DNA of 64,000 nucleotides, taken from NCBI GenBank assembly GCA_964563505.1, contig CAZLXW010000011.1, forward strand, positions 1 through 64,000. Reading direction: 5' to 3'. The position numbers were made by a program, and so were the translations under genes. The DNA comes from UBA1351 sp964563505. GTDB taxonomy: Bacteria > Bacillota > Clostridia > Lachnospirales > Vallitaleaceae. The notes below the pieces were generated by a model. It was given only the letters and a program-made list of their open reading frames with translations, did not search any database and was not told the DNA's origin. Below are positions 27,181-36,903 of this stretch, piece after piece (the first letter of the stretch is position 1; each line of letters begins with the position of its first letter).

Positions 27181-28302
27181 TTATAAGAAATATAAACTTT
27201 CTGTCAATGCAAGTAAAGCTAATGATTGTCCATATGCCATTGGTCCAATAATAATATCCTTGTAATGTTGTGCATCCATTCCGATACCTGTTCCTGCGGA
27301 TACCCCAGTTACAGTTCCTGTTTCATCAACTGCTTTTGCAATTCCTTCAATTGCTTTAAGGGCATGTTCTTGATAGTATCCATCTAAATATCCACATCGA
27401 ATGCCTTGCAAAATCCCGGCAGCAATTCCGGCAGAACCGGAGATTTCTAAATAACTAGACGGATCATCTAAGACCGTATGCCACAAACCGGTTGATGGAT
27501 CTTGGCGTTTAATCAATTGATTGACTTGGGCTAAATAGGTATCTTGAATATATGTAACTATAGCTTGTGGTAGCATATCTTTCGACGCTTCCAAATATTC
27601 AATAATTCCAAAGGTAAACCAGGCATTGCCCCGTGCCCAATAGATTTCTCCAAAGTTGTCGTTTCGCAAAAAACTCCAGCCGTGATAAAAGAGCCCTGTT
27701 TTCTTATCATATAAATACTTAATATGAATAAGTACTTGTTTTAAGGCCTCTTCTCGCCATTCTTTTTGATCATGTTTATGCCCCATTTTATTCAAAAAGA
27801 GAACCGCCATAAACAATGTATCAATCCATAGTTCACCTTCATTAAGCCGAACCCCCATGCGATCACCAATTGCACTTGTCACATGTTGAAATCCGCCCTC
27901 TTTTGTTTTTGGCAAATGTTCCATCAACCATTCTGCTCGTTGAACACATAATTCATCAAAACCTTGATCTCCCATACGCTTTGCAAGCTCCGTCAAGGTT
28001 AAGAAGGGTGCTGTTGTATTAATATTTTGTGAAGGGAGACCAATCACAATATTATCAAGATACCACTGATTTAAAAAACTGTCATAACGTTGATCATCAT
28101 GATATTCTTGTAGTTTTATCAAACCAAATAGTCCAACCCCTTGAGGCCAATCCCATTCTTTAATTCCAAAATCTCGTTCAATGAAACCTTTTTTGTGCTC
28201 ATCTTCGGATGTTGTTTTGTCTTTTTCACTATCTGCTTCACCCAGTGTCATCAGGCGTTCCACAATTACTTCGATTTTTTCTATTATTTCTTGTTTCGTC
28301 AT
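27181..28302 (-). CDS. Unsaturated rhamnogalacturonyl hydrolase, GH105
   Basis: A cytoplasmic 373-residue enzyme that removes the unsaturated galacturonyl residue from products of rhamnogalacturonan lyases. GH105/YteR-type markers are GELWIDTLFMAVLF with catalytic Asp161, and EIYWARGNAWFTFG (about 219-232). There is no signal peptide. Its ATG overlaps the stop of the upstream hydrolase by four bases. The PL11 lyase in the same cluster makes its substrate. Confidence 0.93.
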   Translation of the reverse strand: MTKQEIIEKIEVIVERLMTLGEADSEKDKTTSEDEHKKGFIERDFGIKEWDWPQGVGLFGLIKLQEYHDDQRYDSFLNQWYLDNIVIGLPSQNINTTAPFLTLTELAKRMGDQGFDELCVQRAEWLMEHLPKTKEGGFQHVTSAIGDRMGVRLNEGELWIDTLFMAVLFLNKMGHKHDQKEWREEALKQVLIHIKYLYDKKTGLFYHGWSFLRNDNFGEIYWARGNAWFTFGIIEYLEASKDMLPQAIVTYIQDTYLAQVNQLIKRQDPSTGLWHTVLDDPSSYLEISGSAGIAAGILQGIRCGYLDGYYQEHALKAIEGIAKAVDETGTVTGVSAGTGIGMDAQHYKDIIIGPMAYGQSLALLALTESLYFL

Positions 28303-31076
28303 GATTTATTCCTTTCATAGGCCTTATATGCTTCTTGAGGCTCTCTATTCGGTCGATAGTACTGATTTTCATAATACCCTAAACGTGTGGTCGATGCAAT
28401 GATTTCCACTTTATTTTTTCCTATTTTCCATGCCTTTCTCACATCCCATATATATGGAGCAAATGCTTTTGTTTCAATATCCTGATTATTGACACGCAAT
28501 GTCGCGCTTTGTTGGAATGCCGGATTATCAATTCGAAACCATTGAATTTTGCTTTGACTGGTATAAGTATATTCATAAATGATATCTCCTGCATAATGGG
28601 GGATTCCCATTGTTTGATAATCCGCAAATTTTCCCTGAGTTTTTTCTGAGGCTAACACATATTTTTCATCCTTATATTGAACTGAGAATCTACCAATCAG
28701 ATATATAGGGACCAAGACACCATCCCACGAATGTTTTGCTTCTAGTTTGATTTCTATGCGATTTAGCCCTTGTAATAAATACGACGTAATAGGAAGCTCA
28801 TAGCCCTCCTCTGTAAGATTCTCGTCGCGAATAATTTTTTCTTGTGCAATGTAATGTCCATTAATCCCAATCGACCATTGGCCACGTATCCCTTTTTTTT
28901 CAATCCGTAATTTTAATGCTTGCCGATTTTCGAGAATGAACTGTGTTGTGTACCGGGCTTGAATTTCTGAAAAAAGTAATTGCTTGGATGTCCCAAACTG
29001 ATCATGACGTTTAACCGGGAGCATAAAGCCACCCTCTTCAAGCTGATCAATAATTGGTTTCGCCTTTACAGAGCGACATTGACCTTCTACCCTTAAGTCC
29101 CAAGCATCAATACGCAGTACATTTTCTTGTGCTAGCTCAAATCGACAGGACTCTTGACTATCAAAAACCCATGATACTTGTTCATCAAAAGTATATGTTT
29201 GATTGACGTGTCCATCAATTATAAGTATGCTTTCAAATGGCTGTAAATTCATTGTATTAAGAAGATGACCTTCTTGATTGATTAACTGCACTTTTCCTTG
29301 AAAAACACCTGTATTGACAAGAAACTGATACTCTCTATTACTCTTTTCCCATGCAACCGCGTATAGGCCCTCAACACGTCGTCCTTGATGAAGAACTTGA
29401 AGTCTTGGTATTTTCAAGCCAATGCAATGTTTTATAATCTCATCCAAGGACAGCTTATCCGTATCAACGACGAGTTTATACATCTCTTCTCCATGTCTAA
29501 GGCCTTCATTTACCTTGACACAATCCTCAAGGAGAGATGGGTCCATGATATAAAAATCATATCCGGCTTGAAACAAGCGCTGCTGTAACTGTTCAAAAAG
29601 CTCCAGTCTATTTTCCCGTTCTTTTTTTGTTTTATATGTCCACGTTGTTGTTATGGGGTCAATTAAGACAAGTTGAATATGTCTTCGTCCTCCTTGCATG
29701 GCAGAAGCGATGGTTTGGACATACCTTGACAGGTGTTTCTGATGTTGATACCAGGGCATTTGAAAAAAACCGGATGGGGGCGCATCGTGCTTGGCCAGTC
29801 CTTGAGCGTTGCCATAATAAGCATGATTTATAAAAAGTGTAATCCCTTGTAAGAACAACCAGTCATAGGTCCACTTCATATCTTGAATCTCCATCCCCCA
29901 TCCTATACTATGAAAAGACTCACATAAAGCGCTCTCTTTTTGATAGAAATGAGTGGCTGAAGCTGCAATTTTCCCATTGGCTCGATAGCGTCCGCTAAAC
30001 ATCTCCGGTTTTGTTCCAACTTTTTGATGTCCTGCATCAATGCCAGGAATATCCATATAGGCAAGCTGATGACTTCGTAAGATGGGCTTTTCACCGATAT
30101 ATTTTAACTTGTTTTCATGACACCATTTTTGAACTTTTTTGTCATAGGATTCTATAAATCCCTCCACTAAACAATCATAAAAATCATAACGAATCGTTGC
30201 TGCATCTTCATGACTATCTAAGATTAAAGCCGGAAGCTCCTCAAGTAAATTTCTTCCTGTCCTTTCACGATAAATCTCTGGCATACGAGGGGACCAGGGA
30301 ATTAATCGATCCTCATATCCAGTGGGATGAATTTCATCGGTAAAAAAACCTTGAACTGTTGCTCCAAAATATTCACCCAGCTGTTTTTTATAAAGCTCAT
30401 GGGTCGTTTCAATAAAATAATCAACGGCCTCCGGATTCATTGGGTCAACAAAATAATCATAATATTTATGGCCACGAAGGGGTACCTCCATAAAAACAAC
30501 AATTTTATACAAGCCTTTAGGGACCTGTAAATCTAATTGATAATATGCATCACAGGCTAAAAATCGTTTTCGATTATAGGCTGTTAACCCCACTTCGTGA
30601 TAAACCTCTTCTCTAAATAAGCTTCCAATCTGTGATTGAATGTCAATGCCTTCATTAAGGTTAATCGGATCTTCTTCACTAATTATCTGAAAGGCTTTCG
30701 CGTAGAGTGGCCTTCCCCATTCCAAATCAAAATGATGCTCTTCTTCCCACTTTACCTCTTGCATATAAATATGAGGAACAATATGTTTTGCTTCAAACTC
30801 CGGATGATCAAGAACCACTTTTCCTCCGGATATACCGCTTGGATAGGGTTGTTCATCATATAACCATACAAGCATTTCACGTTTTTTTGCTTCTTCGATG
30901 GCAACTCGCACACGATCAAACCATTTTTGAGATAAATAGGGTATGGTCAGCCCTTGTCGGGCACATAGGACAAAACCTGTGATGCCTTGTTCATCCATCC
31001 TTTGAATTTGCACTTTAATTGTTTCTTCATCCATGTCCCCATTCCAAAACCAGAATGGATGTATGCCATAAGTCAT
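28299..31076 (-). CDS. GH106-like glycoside hydrolase, possible alpha-L-rhamnosidase
   Basis: A large cytoplasmic protein of 925 residues. The opening HPFWFWNGDMDEETIKVQIQ, followed by GITGFVLCARQG and WLYDEQPYPSG, resembles the TIM-barrel start of GH106 rhamnosidases and related unclassified hydrolases. GYFTDEIHPTG-like acidic residues (FFTDEIHP, near 240) are candidate catalytic groups. The C-terminal part holds beta-sandwich modules. In a cluster with PL11 and GH105, removal of rhamnose from rhamnogalacturonan fragments is the natural inference. I cannot settle the family without a search. Confidence 0.68.
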   Translation of the reverse strand: MTYGIHPFWFWNGDMDEETIKVQIQRMDEQGITGFVLCARQGLTIPYLSQKWFDRVRVAIEEAKKREMLVWLYDEQPYPSGISGGKVVLDHPEFEAKHIVPHIYMQEVKWEEEHHFDLEWGRPLYAKAFQIISEEDPINLNEGIDIQSQIGSLFREEVYHEVGLTAYNRKRFLACDAYYQLDLQVPKGLYKIVVFMEVPLRGHKYYDYFVDPMNPEAVDYFIETTHELYKKQLGEYFGATVQGFFTDEIHPTGYEDRLIPWSPRMPEIYRERTGRNLLEELPALILDSHEDAATIRYDFYDCLVEGFIESYDKKVQKWCHENKLKYIGEKPILRSHQLAYMDIPGIDAGHQKVGTKPEMFSGRYRANGKIAASATHFYQKESALCESFHSIGWGMEIQDMKWTYDWLFLQGITLFINHAYYGNAQGLAKHDAPPSGFFQMPWYQHQKHLSRYVQTIASAMQGGRRHIQLVLIDPITTTWTYKTKKERENRLELFEQLQQRLFQAGYDFYIMDPSLLEDCVKVNEGLRHGEEMYKLVVDTDKLSLDEIIKHCIGLKIPRLQVLHQGRRVEGLYAVAWEKSNREYQFLVNTGVFQGKVQLINQEGHLLNTMNLQPFESILIIDGHVNQTYTFDEQVSWVFDSQESCRFELAQENVLRIDAWDLRVEGQCRSVKAKPIIDQLEEGGFMLPVKRHDQFGTSKQLLFSEIQARYTTQFILENRQALKLRIEKKGIRGQWSIGINGHYIAQEKIIRDENLTEEGYELPITSYLLQGLNRIEIKLEAKHSWDGVLVPIYLIGRFSVQYKDEKYVLASEKTQGKFADYQTMGIPHYAGDIIYEYTYTSQSKIQWFRIDNPAFQQSATLRVNNQDIETKAFAPYIWDVRKAWKIGKNKVEIIASTTRLGYYENQYYRPNREPQEAYKAYERNKS

Positions 31077-31091
31077 GATCTATCCTCTTCT

Positions 31092-31886
31092 CTATAGATT
31101 ATTTAAGCCCGGCTCTATTGCAACTTTATCTCCATCTACATCAAGCCACAATGTTAAATGGGATGCATTGAGGACTTGGGTTCGCTCTGTGTTAAACTGC
31201 AGACGGTCAAGAGCTTTCAAATAGTCAACAATTTCAATATTCGTTGCATACCATATATCTTCTTTTCCACCGACGGTACGACAGATTTCTTCAATAATTT
31301 CCCAGTTATTATCCTGATCAAACTCATAACTGTGGCCCCAAATATAAAGCAAATATAAATATTGCGTCTTATGCAAATCCACAAATTCTTTCGCCCGCTT
31401 TAGACCCTGTTGATTGTGATGACATGTGGCCTGCCATTCATGAAAATCTTTAGGCAGTTTAAAACTTTGGTGTCCTCCGACAATGCGTGAATACTCAATT
31501 CCAAGATGCGGCAATAAATCCATGATGCGTTGATTATAGGAACCATTTGGATAAGACATTCCTCGAACTGGATAGCCTACAAGTTTCTCTAATTCTTTAC
31601 GGTCTTCCATAATTTGAACAATGACCTCTTCTTTTGGTGATCGTTCAATCGTGGGATGAGTATACGTATGAGCTGATACTTCATGCCCTTCATATAAACC
31701 TTTTATTTCATTTTTTTCTATACGATCCTCTGTTCCAATAAGCCCTGCATTAAGGTGAAATGTTCCTCGCACGCCATAACGATTCATAATCTCAATTAAA
31801 CGTCGGTCTGCACATTTCCCATCATCATAACTTAATGTAAACACTTTATGCTTTCCTTGCGGAAAACAATAATAAATTTTTCGCAT
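31092..31886 (-). CDS. Polysaccharide deacetylase, CE4-like
   Basis: A 264-residue NodB-fold protein. Motif 1 is LSYDDG (about 18-23) instead of the usual TFDDG, and the metal-binding HTYTH (about 73-77) is intact. No signal peptide is visible, so it acts inside the cell. It lies between the PL11 lyase and the GH106-like hydrolase, with only a few bases between genes, so it may deacetylate acetylated rhamnogalacturonan fragments (inference). Confidence 0.82.
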   Translation of the reverse strand: MRKIYYCFPQGKHKVFTLSYDDGKCADRRLIEIMNRYGVRGTFHLNAGLIGTEDRIEKNEIKGLYEGHEVSAHTYTHPTIERSPKEEVIVQIMEDRKELEKLVGYPVRGMSYPNGSYNQRIMDLLPHLGIEYSRIVGGHQSFKLPKDFHEWQATCHHNQQGLKRAKEFVDLHKTQYLYLLYIWGHSYEFDQDNNWEIIEEICRTVGGKEDIWYATNIEIVDYLKALDRLQFNTERTQVLNASHLTLWLDVDGDKVAIEPGLNNL

Positions 31887-31889
31887 TGG

Positions 31890-34319
31890 TCATCCCTTCC
31901 TTTCAAATACATTTTTCCAATCCATATCACTCGCATAATAGAACTTTGTGTAGCATGGCTGATTATAACAATTGTTTTGCCATGCAATTCCCGTTCGATA
32001 TTGTATATCATGCATCAATGTATATAACTTATGTTGCGTCAGCTCTGTATTGGTATAGATTCTTACACCTGAATTATCATCTTTTCTTAAGACCAGTTCT
32101 TCTCTAAAATCACCGAATAAATCGGCAATCAAACAGGGATTTCCCTTGCTTCCATTATTGGTCGCCATGCCTTCCGGTTGAAGCAGCACGCCATGTTCAT
32201 TATCATGAATGACACCGGAATGAGTTTCATGAACGTAATCGACACCGTCCAAAATCTGGGTTGTCAAATCCCCTGACCATCGAATCGATTGATTAGTTCC
32301 TAGCAAGGGTACATCCAAGGGGTTTCCGTGACAGTCGAACGTTTCACGGACCCACACTTGTAAGCCTGGAGTTTTTGGATCAATATCTCCAATCATACAT
32401 CGGCCTAAGTCAGTTTCTGCATATTCTCCAAAAATAACTTCACCTGTTTCTGCATCTCGCAAAGCAAATCCATATGGAGCATGTTCAGCACCTTCGAACA
32501 CGCTAAAAATCTCAAGTCCAGGCTTATCCGGGTTAATATTAGCTACATGCATAGCATCACCGTGACCAAGTTTTGCTTCTTGTCCATTGGGAAGATGTCC
32601 ATAGCTGCTATAGAGAAGGGAGCCATCGTGATCGATAACGGCTGCTCCATAAATAATCTCTTGATAGCCATCACCATCCACATCTGCCGTAGCTAAACTA
32701 TGATTTCCTTGACCGGCTAACTTACCATAAATTGGATCACTCCCTTTATGAAGATGGGCTTGGTCATTGAAAGGATTGTCCATTAGAACATGACCGGAAT
32801 CTATAGAAAAATGCTCACGATGTCGTCCGTCTTTAAAGCGATAGGCCACCAAGGTTGTTCGTGTATAATATCCCCTTGCCACAATAAGGTATGGATTTTC
32901 TCCATCTAAGTAAGCCACTCCGGATAAGAAGCGATCGACACGATTACACGGTTCAATACGTGCCATGGCATAATCTCCCCACATAAGCCCATCGTCTTTG
33001 CGATCAAATTTAAAAGGAATTGTCTCAAGTTCTTGTCCATTACCAGCAAACATGGTTAAATATTCTGGTCCTTCATATATAAATCCTTCAAAGGCTTCCA
33101 AATGATTTTTTTCACTTCGACTCGGTGCGTATTCATATATAAAATAGTCGACTAAGGCCCTTGCATCCTCACGATTTAATGGATAAGAATAACGTGTGGG
33201 TATGCCAAAACATGTTTCAAGGTTTTTTGGCCATCTTCCAGCTATAACTTCCGAATGCTCATGCCATTTCATAAATATTTGAGTTAAGTGATTTTGATAG
33301 CCTTTTGCACTGCATACATAATTATCGTCGTGGGTAACTCCTTGGTCTATATCCGATTTAGCTAGTGTTATATAGTCCACAGAAGCCACACGTCCATCTT
33401 TATGATAGCGCGTCATTTTTGTTCCGGGTGCGGTCTTGACCGACATCTCCGCTTTACCATCCCCATCAAAATCATAAACCATAAATTGCGTGTAATGCGC
33501 TCCTGCACGAATATTAACCCCCATATCCAGGCGCCATAGCAAGCGTCCATCAAGTTTATAGCAATCAATAAAGCACTTGCCTGTATATCCTTTGATTGAA
33601 ACGTCATGGGAATTACTGGGATCCCATTTTACAATGTATTCATACTCACCATCGCCATCCACATCGCCTACACTCATATCATTAATTGTATAGTGATAAG
33701 CCTCACCCTTTGGAGTAACTCCGGCTTCAGGTGTCATCATGGGAATATCTATATAATTGCTTGCGGATATAAAGGAGTGAACTTCTTTACACACTTCACC
33801 TTCCTGACCCTCAAAAACAGGTGCAACTGCATATTGGTCATCACCGCTTCCTTTAGGATCAATAAAGTTTGTGGAATCCGTAATCCTTGCATACCTTTCC
33901 CGATTTTTATAGATTATAAAATCATATCCCGTTAATCCGGTCTCACTATATCCACTGACTTCATCTCGCATTAACCGCCAACTTAAAAAAATCCCGTCTG
34001 GGCATTTTGCTGCAATCAGTCCACGATTCAAGGCCTCTAACTGCTCGTTAAACTGTCGATGCACCGGTGTATTTATCACATCACTAACTATAAGCTCTTG
34101 GCCCTGGTCATCAACCATTGCTATTTTTATATAATGAGGAACATGCGTGGATTTTTTCAAGGTGTATTCTGTCTCCACCGTTTTATCCATGAGCTTATAT
34201 ATCATTGTATCATGATTATAATCTGCCCAATACACATAGTAGACTGCTTTGTCTTTTAATGAATTCCATGTCACGGTTACCTCTTGGTCTTGAACTTCTT
34301 TTATCTCTAATTTTAACAT
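31890..34319 (-). CDS. Rhamnogalacturonan lyase, PL11 (YesW/YesX type)
   Basis: A protein of 809 residues that cleaves the rhamnogalacturonan-I backbone by elimination. PL11 features are the N-terminal fibronectin-like part, the propeller repeats with calcium sites (VGDVDGDGEYE, VYDFDGDGKAE, TADVDGDGYQE, IADLFGDFREE) and the WHEHSEVI stretch. There is no signal peptide, so this copy probably acts on imported oligosaccharides, like YesX. The ATG at 34319 has AAGGTGAG upstream; a GTG three codons earlier lies within that site. Confidence 0.92.
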   Translation of the reverse strand: MLKLEIKEVQDQEVTVTWNSLKDKAVYYVYWADYNHDTMIYKLMDKTVETEYTLKKSTHVPHYIKIAMVDDQGQELIVSDVINTPVHRQFNEQLEALNRGLIAAKCPDGIFLSWRLMRDEVSGYSETGLTGYDFIIYKNRERYARITDSTNFIDPKGSGDDQYAVAPVFEGQEGEVCKEVHSFISASNYIDIPMMTPEAGVTPKGEAYHYTINDMSVGDVDGDGEYEYIVKWDPSNSHDVSIKGYTGKCFIDCYKLDGRLLWRLDMGVNIRAGAHYTQFMVYDFDGDGKAEMSVKTAPGTKMTRYHKDGRVASVDYITLAKSDIDQGVTHDDNYVCSAKGYQNHLTQIFMKWHEHSEVIAGRWPKNLETCFGIPTRYSYPLNREDARALVDYFIYEYAPSRSEKNHLEAFEGFIYEGPEYLTMFAGNGQELETIPFKFDRKDDGLMWGDYAMARIEPCNRVDRFLSGVAYLDGENPYLIVARGYYTRTTLVAYRFKDGRHREHFSIDSGHVLMDNPFNDQAHLHKGSDPIYGKLAGQGNHSLATADVDGDGYQEIIYGAAVIDHDGSLLYSSYGHLPNGQEAKLGHGDAMHVANINPDKPGLEIFSVFEGAEHAPYGFALRDAETGEVIFGEYAETDLGRCMIGDIDPKTPGLQVWVRETFDCHGNPLDVPLLGTNQSIRWSGDLTTQILDGVDYVHETHSGVIHDNEHGVLLQPEGMATNNGSKGNPCLIADLFGDFREELVLRKDDNSGVRIYTNTELTQHKLYTLMHDIQYRTGIAWQNNCYNQPCYTKFYYASDMDWKNVFERKG

Positions 34320-34340
34320 AAATCTCACCTTCTATAGCAT

Positions 34341-34369
34341 AAAAGGGCTATCAAAAGATAGCCCTTTTT
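34341..34369 (-). terminator. Terminator-like hairpin between binding protein and lyase
   Basis: AAAGGGCTATC (34342-34352) pairs perfectly with GATAGCCCTTT (34357-34367); the minus strand continues TTTTAT. It lies just past the binding-protein stop codon and would let the transporter be expressed above the intracellular enzymes. Confidence 0.75.
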
Positions 34370-34382
34370 CTATACATTTTGA

Positions 34383-35933
34383 TTAGTTGTTTTGCGCGTT
34401 GATTTCTTCTATAACCGCTTGGCCACCTTGTGTTTCCCAGTTAGCCCATGCAGCTTGAAGTCCATCTTCATCAATTTCGCCACTAATATATTGTGTACGA
34501 GCATTATCAATGATTTCATCAAGATTTGCACCACTGAGAGAATATGTCTCTGAGTTCACAATATAGGCTGCTGCCGGGTTGAACACGGCGTAATCTACAT
34601 TAGATGCTTTGACTTCTTCTTCAATAATCAATCGCTCTGTCATTTCAGGTCCGATATCTGTTGCTTTCATATTCGGAATATATGCAACCGTTTGATTTAA
34701 TGCTGCAAATGCTTTCGCCGCAACTGCATCTCCTGCAACTAAATTCTCTAAGTTTCCGTTTTCATCTTTTTGCCAATGAATTCCTTCAAGACCATAGGAT
34801 GAAAGTGTAATCATTGCATCATCTGACATTTTATCTAAGAAATTTAAGCAAGCCGCAAGGTCTTCTTCTGTTTTGGCCGCTTTTGTAATCACAAAGAATC
34901 CATTGTATCCAGATGTTGCTAGGGTTTTGTCATTAATTGTACCCACTAAATTCATTGTAGCAAGTTCATAAGACGTTCCATCAACTGCAGGAATCTCATT
35001 ATTGACAAAATAATCCCAGATACGTCGTGAGCCATCGAGTACATCGATAAATATTCCACACTCACCATTTTTTACATCATCTTGCCATGTTGCTGTATCT
35101 CGAACCGCCCAGTCTGCATAGACTAAACCGTCATCATACATTTTTTTCATCCATTTTAGTGCTTCCATATATTCAGGTGTTTGATGGACCGGAACTAACT
35201 TGCCATCAACTTCTGTCCATTCATTCCCCACACCAAAATACGTTTGAACCACATCAAGGGGTCCTGTATATTTACATAGTGACAATCCATAGGTGTCATC
35301 TTCACCATTTCCATCAGGATCATTGTATGTAAATTGATACATCATATCATATAAATCTTCGATTGTTTCTGGTTCATCGATACCTAATGCTTCTGCCCAA
35401 TCTGCACGATAGCCCATTCCTAAACGTCCAATAGGTCGAGCACGATAGACACCGATTAATTGATCATTGACGGTCAAACTTTTATTGACATTTTGATTGG
35501 CCTGTGACAGGTTTGGATATTTTTCTGAATCAAACATAAAGTCATTTAAATCCCAAAAAGCTCCTGCTTCTGCTGCACTTGTAATTGCTGATGTCATACT
35601 TGGCACTGCAATAATCATGGGCATATCATCCGGTGAAGCTAAGGTTAAGCCTAAACGCTCGTCATAGTTATCACTTGGTACCCAAGAAAAATCAACCGTT
35701 GTTTGTGTATGTTCTTCCATGGCTGCAACCACATCTTCTGCATGATCTCCCGAAAGCGGACTTCCTTCAAAGTCAAATGTCATCATTGAAATCTGTGCTA
35801 ATCCATTTTCTGTTCCATTTGATCCTGAGTTTGAACCTTTGCTAGCCTCATCGTCTTTTCCACATCCTGCAAACATTGAAATCATAAGTGCAAGAGCTAA
35901 AATAAGTGTTATCGTTTTTTTGAACTTCTTCAT
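34383..35933 (-). CDS. Extracellular solute-binding lipoprotein (LplA-like)
   Basis: A 516-residue lipoprotein. The signal peptide MKKFKKTITLILALALMISM ends in lipobox FAGCGK, followed by a Ser/Gly/Asn linker. The body resembles large CUT1 binding proteins of the LplA/YtcQ type (MGYRADWAEALG, YTYNDPDGNGEDDTYGL-like calcium loop). With the two permeases upstream it would import unsaturated rhamnogalacturonan oligosaccharides, as in Bacillus YtcQ-YteP-YtcP (inference by context). AGGAGG precedes the start. Confidence 0.92.
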   Translation of the reverse strand: MKKFKKTITLILALALMISMFAGCGKDDEASKGSNSGSNGTENGLAQISMMTFDFEGSPLSGDHAEDVVAAMEEHTQTTVDFSWVPSDNYDERLGLTLASPDDMPMIIAVPSMTSAITSAAEAGAFWDLNDFMFDSEKYPNLSQANQNVNKSLTVNDQLIGVYRARPIGRLGMGYRADWAEALGIDEPETIEDLYDMMYQFTYNDPDGNGEDDTYGLSLCKYTGPLDVVQTYFGVGNEWTEVDGKLVPVHQTPEYMEALKWMKKMYDDGLVYADWAVRDTATWQDDVKNGECGIFIDVLDGSRRIWDYFVNNEIPAVDGTSYELATMNLVGTINDKTLATSGYNGFFVITKAAKTEEDLAACLNFLDKMSDDAMITLSSYGLEGIHWQKDENGNLENLVAGDAVAAKAFAALNQTVAYIPNMKATDIGPEMTERLIIEEEVKASNVDYAVFNPAAAYIVNSETYSLSGANLDEIIDNARTQYISGEIDEDGLQAAWANWETQGGQAVIEEINAQNN

Positions 35934-35973
35934 AACTTCCTCCTTAAATTTGTAATATTTATAGTGTAGGGTA

Positions 35974-36888
35974 TTAGCCTTTAACAGCGCCTACCATTAC
36001 GCCCTTGGTGAAATATTTTTGTACAAAGGGATAGACAATAAGAATCGGAACCGTTGCTACAACCGTCGCTGCCATTTTTACAGCCTTATCCGGTGGTGTT
36101 CCCATAATATCAAAATCCATTCCATCTGCTTGTACCCCTGCTGCCAGTAAAACAATCCGCCTCAAAACAATTTGCACGGTTTCCTTATGCGTATCTTTTA
36201 AATAAATCATCGGTCCGAAATAGTTATTCCAATGTCCCACTGCATAAAAAAGTGAAATCGATGCAATAACCGGCTTCGATAAAGGAAGCACAATTTTTGC
36301 AAATATTTGTAGGTCATTACATCCATCAATGCGTGCTGCCTCTTCAAGCTCTGCCGGTAACTCTTGAAAAAAGTTTTTAACGATAATCATATTGAATGGA
36401 CTAATGGCCACCATTAAGATTAATCCGGCATAGGAGTTATATAGCCCAATCTCTTTAATCCATAAAAATGTCGGTATCATTCCTCCATTAAATAGCATAG
36501 TAATAATTACCATATTTAAGAAAAACTTCCGTCCCCGTAAATGAGATTTCGCTAAAGGATAGGCAAATGTTGTTGTAAAGAACATGTTGACAGCTGTTCC
36601 TACAACGGTTAAAAAAATCGAATTTTTTAATCCGTTAAAAATTTCTCCGGTTTCAAAAATATATTTATAAGCATTGGTTGAAATTACCGTCGGAATGATA
36701 AAGAAAGCTTTTTCCGTAAGTTCTTGTTCTGTTGCAAATGAACCTGCAAGAACATAAAGAAATGGAAGCAATGTTCCTAATCCGGCTAAACCTGCAACAC
36801 TATATATAATGATATTTGTTACACGATCTGTTTTTGACCCCTTGATTTTGTTTTTGTTTTTGTTTGATTGAATGACTTGTTCTGCCAC
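35974..36888 (-). CDS. CUT1 ABC transporter permease, LplC/YtcP-like
   Basis: A 304-residue permease with six membrane segments and EAA loop EEAARIDGCNDLQIFAKIVLP (about residues 197-217). The start codon is GTG with AGAGGG upstream. It is 16 nt downstream of the LplB-like permease. It ends with the family-typical YFTKGVMVGAVKG. Confidence 0.93.
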   Translation of the reverse strand: MAEQVIQSNKNKNKIKGSKTDRVTNIIIYSVAGLAGLGTLLPFLYVLAGSFATEQELTEKAFFIIPTVISTNAYKYIFETGEIFNGLKNSIFLTVVGTAVNMFFTTTFAYPLAKSHLRGRKFFLNMVIITMLFNGGMIPTFLWIKEIGLYNSYAGLILMVAISPFNMIIVKNFFQELPAELEEAARIDGCNDLQIFAKIVLPLSKPVIASISLFYAVGHWNNYFGPMIYLKDTHKETVQIVLRRIVLLAAGVQADGMDFDIMGTPPDKAVKMAATVVATVPILIVYPFVQKYFTKGVMVGAVKG

Positions 36889-36903
36889 AATACCCTCTCC
36901 TTT

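Noticed and set aside
27006..27251. 81-codon frame overlapping the CsbD-like gene
   Set aside because: It crosses the strong bidirectional terminator and is out of frame with the CsbD motif.
30707..30982. 91-codon plus-strand frame inside the GH106-like gene
   Set aside because: It is opposite a well-supported coding sequence and has no ribosome site or recognisable domain.
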